From positions 1 through 42,765 of the forward strand of contig JAXHVA010000036.1 of the NCBI GenBank assembly GCA_034189035.1: a DNA stretch of 42,765 nt, written 5' to 3'. The stretch is from JAUXFK01 sp034189035. GTDB lineage: Bacteria; Desulfobacterota; UBA8473. This document shows positions 42,400 to 42,765 of the stretch, in pieces (within the stretch, counting starts at the first letter, position 1; every line of letters starts with the position of its first letter). The position numbers were made by a program, and so were the translations under genes. The notes beneath the pieces are model-generated. The model saw nothing but the letters and a program-made list of their open reading frames with translations, was not told the origin of the DNA and did not search any database.

Positions 42400-42765
42400 A
42401 TTCCTTTCCTGAGGGAAATGCGATTATTTTCTGTGAGGGAGCCTTTTCCACCACATATGGAAAGACGGCTCACGGTCTGGTTCGCCGCAGCAGGCGCTAT
42501 CATGTCCTATCCGTTATTGACAGTACCTGTGCAGGCAGTGATGCCGGGGTTGTTCTGGACAACAAACCAAAAGACATCTCGATCGTCAAAAGCATCGAGG
42601 ATGCCTTTGACGATGCACAAAACGGTTCCTGTGCCCCGACTCACTTGGTTATTGGATTGGCTCCGGACGGCGGGCGAATCAGCAAAGAAATCCGGAAGAA
42701 TGTAATAGAGGCCATTCATAGGGGTCTCAATGTGGATTCAGGCCTTCATGACTTTCTTTCCGAAG
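42396..42765 (+). CDS. DUF1611 family protein (DgcN-like), 3' end outside window
   Basis: The first 123 codons of a DUF1611 protein. The N-terminal domain is characteristic: AIIFCEGAFSTTYGKTAHGLVR, then RYHVLSVIDSTCAGSDAGVVLD and HLVIGLAPDGGRI...GLNVDSGLHDFLSE (each segment shortened by position: residues 9-30, 33-54, 86-122). Members include DgcN, described as acting in D-glutamate catabolism, and many stand beside dipeptide-epimerase-like genes; the C-terminal P-loop domain would lie beyond the right edge. The start overlaps the stop of the PLP gene (ATGA), so both products are probably made together. The substrate here is unknown. Confidence 0.85.
   Translation, partial: MNSFPEGNAIIFCEGAFSTTYGKTAHGLVRRSRRYHVLSVIDSTCAGSDAGVVLDNKPKDISIVKSIEDAFDDAQNGSCAPTHLVIGLAPDGGRISKEIRKNVIEAIHRGLNVDSGLHDFLSE

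Noticed and set aside
1..42765. tRNA, rRNA, CRISPR, transposase or phage genes
   Set aside because: None could be recognised on either strand.

Overview
The window looks like a chromosomal segment of a Gram-negative, probably anaerobic bacterium, most likely of the Desulfobacterota (former deltaproteobacteria) or a neighbouring phylum. The basis is an outer-membrane assembly pair (TamA/BamA-like plus TamB), a textbook sigma-54 promoter, short archaeal-type glucan phosphorylases, a DUF432 protein and moderate base composition. No rRNA, tRNA, CRISPR array, phage gene or transposase was seen. The lineage call is an inference from gene style, not a database result.

The dominant theme is storage glucan and trehalose metabolism interleaved with ion channels. 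From left to right: (1) a minus-strand operon glgE then treS-maltokinase (1-4483; the fusion runs off the left edge), i.e. the route trehalose, maltose, maltose-1-phosphate, alpha-glucan. (2) An AT-rich gene-free stretch (4553-5498) holding an inverted-repeat element that resembles a MITE. (3) A long plus-strand run (5499-21379): a zinc-ribbon protein, a GluR0-like ligand-gated potassium channel, an MscS channel overlapping a small glycogen-binding CBM48 protein, GAPDH, phosphoglycerate mutase, glucan phosphorylase, a PfkB-type kinase, a Na+/Ca2+ exchanger, a CmpX-like channel, CorA, a wrecked glycerate kinase, a GpgS-like glucosyltransferase and glycogen synthase. (4) A minus-strand tamB-tamA pair (21433-28517). 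(5) A minus-strand run from 35894 down to 29077: DUF432, MscS, glgC, DUF502, a broken conserved gene and a second glucan phosphorylase. (6) A minus-strand group with an MFS transporter and the trio zinc protease, 7TM inactive transglutaminase and RimK-like ATP-grasp ligase (36118-40718). (7) On the far right, a divergent plus-strand operon under a near-perfect sigma-54 promoter, with a threonine-synthase-like PLP enzyme and the start of a DUF1611 (DgcN-like) gene.

Together the genes make ADP-glucose (GlgC), polymerise it (GlgA), add trehalose-derived maltosyl units (TreS-Mak, GlgE), phosphorolyse the glucan (two GlgP) and feed glycolysis (Pfk, GAPDH, Gpm). MscS-type channels are tied to glycogen genes twice: a 23-bp overlap with the CBM48 gene, and 37 bp upstream of glgC. 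This suggests, as inference, that carbon storage and osmotic or ionic homeostasis are regulated together. Three loci show gene decay: glycerate kinase at 17673-18564, an eRF1-like conserved gene at 31747-32172, and an unidentified fragment near 28655-28989.

The best candidates for undescribed biology are the sigma-54-controlled PLP/DUF1611 operon with its leader reading frame, the channel-plus-glycogen couplings, the DUF432-MscS pair, and the protease/7TM/ATP-grasp trio of unknown function.
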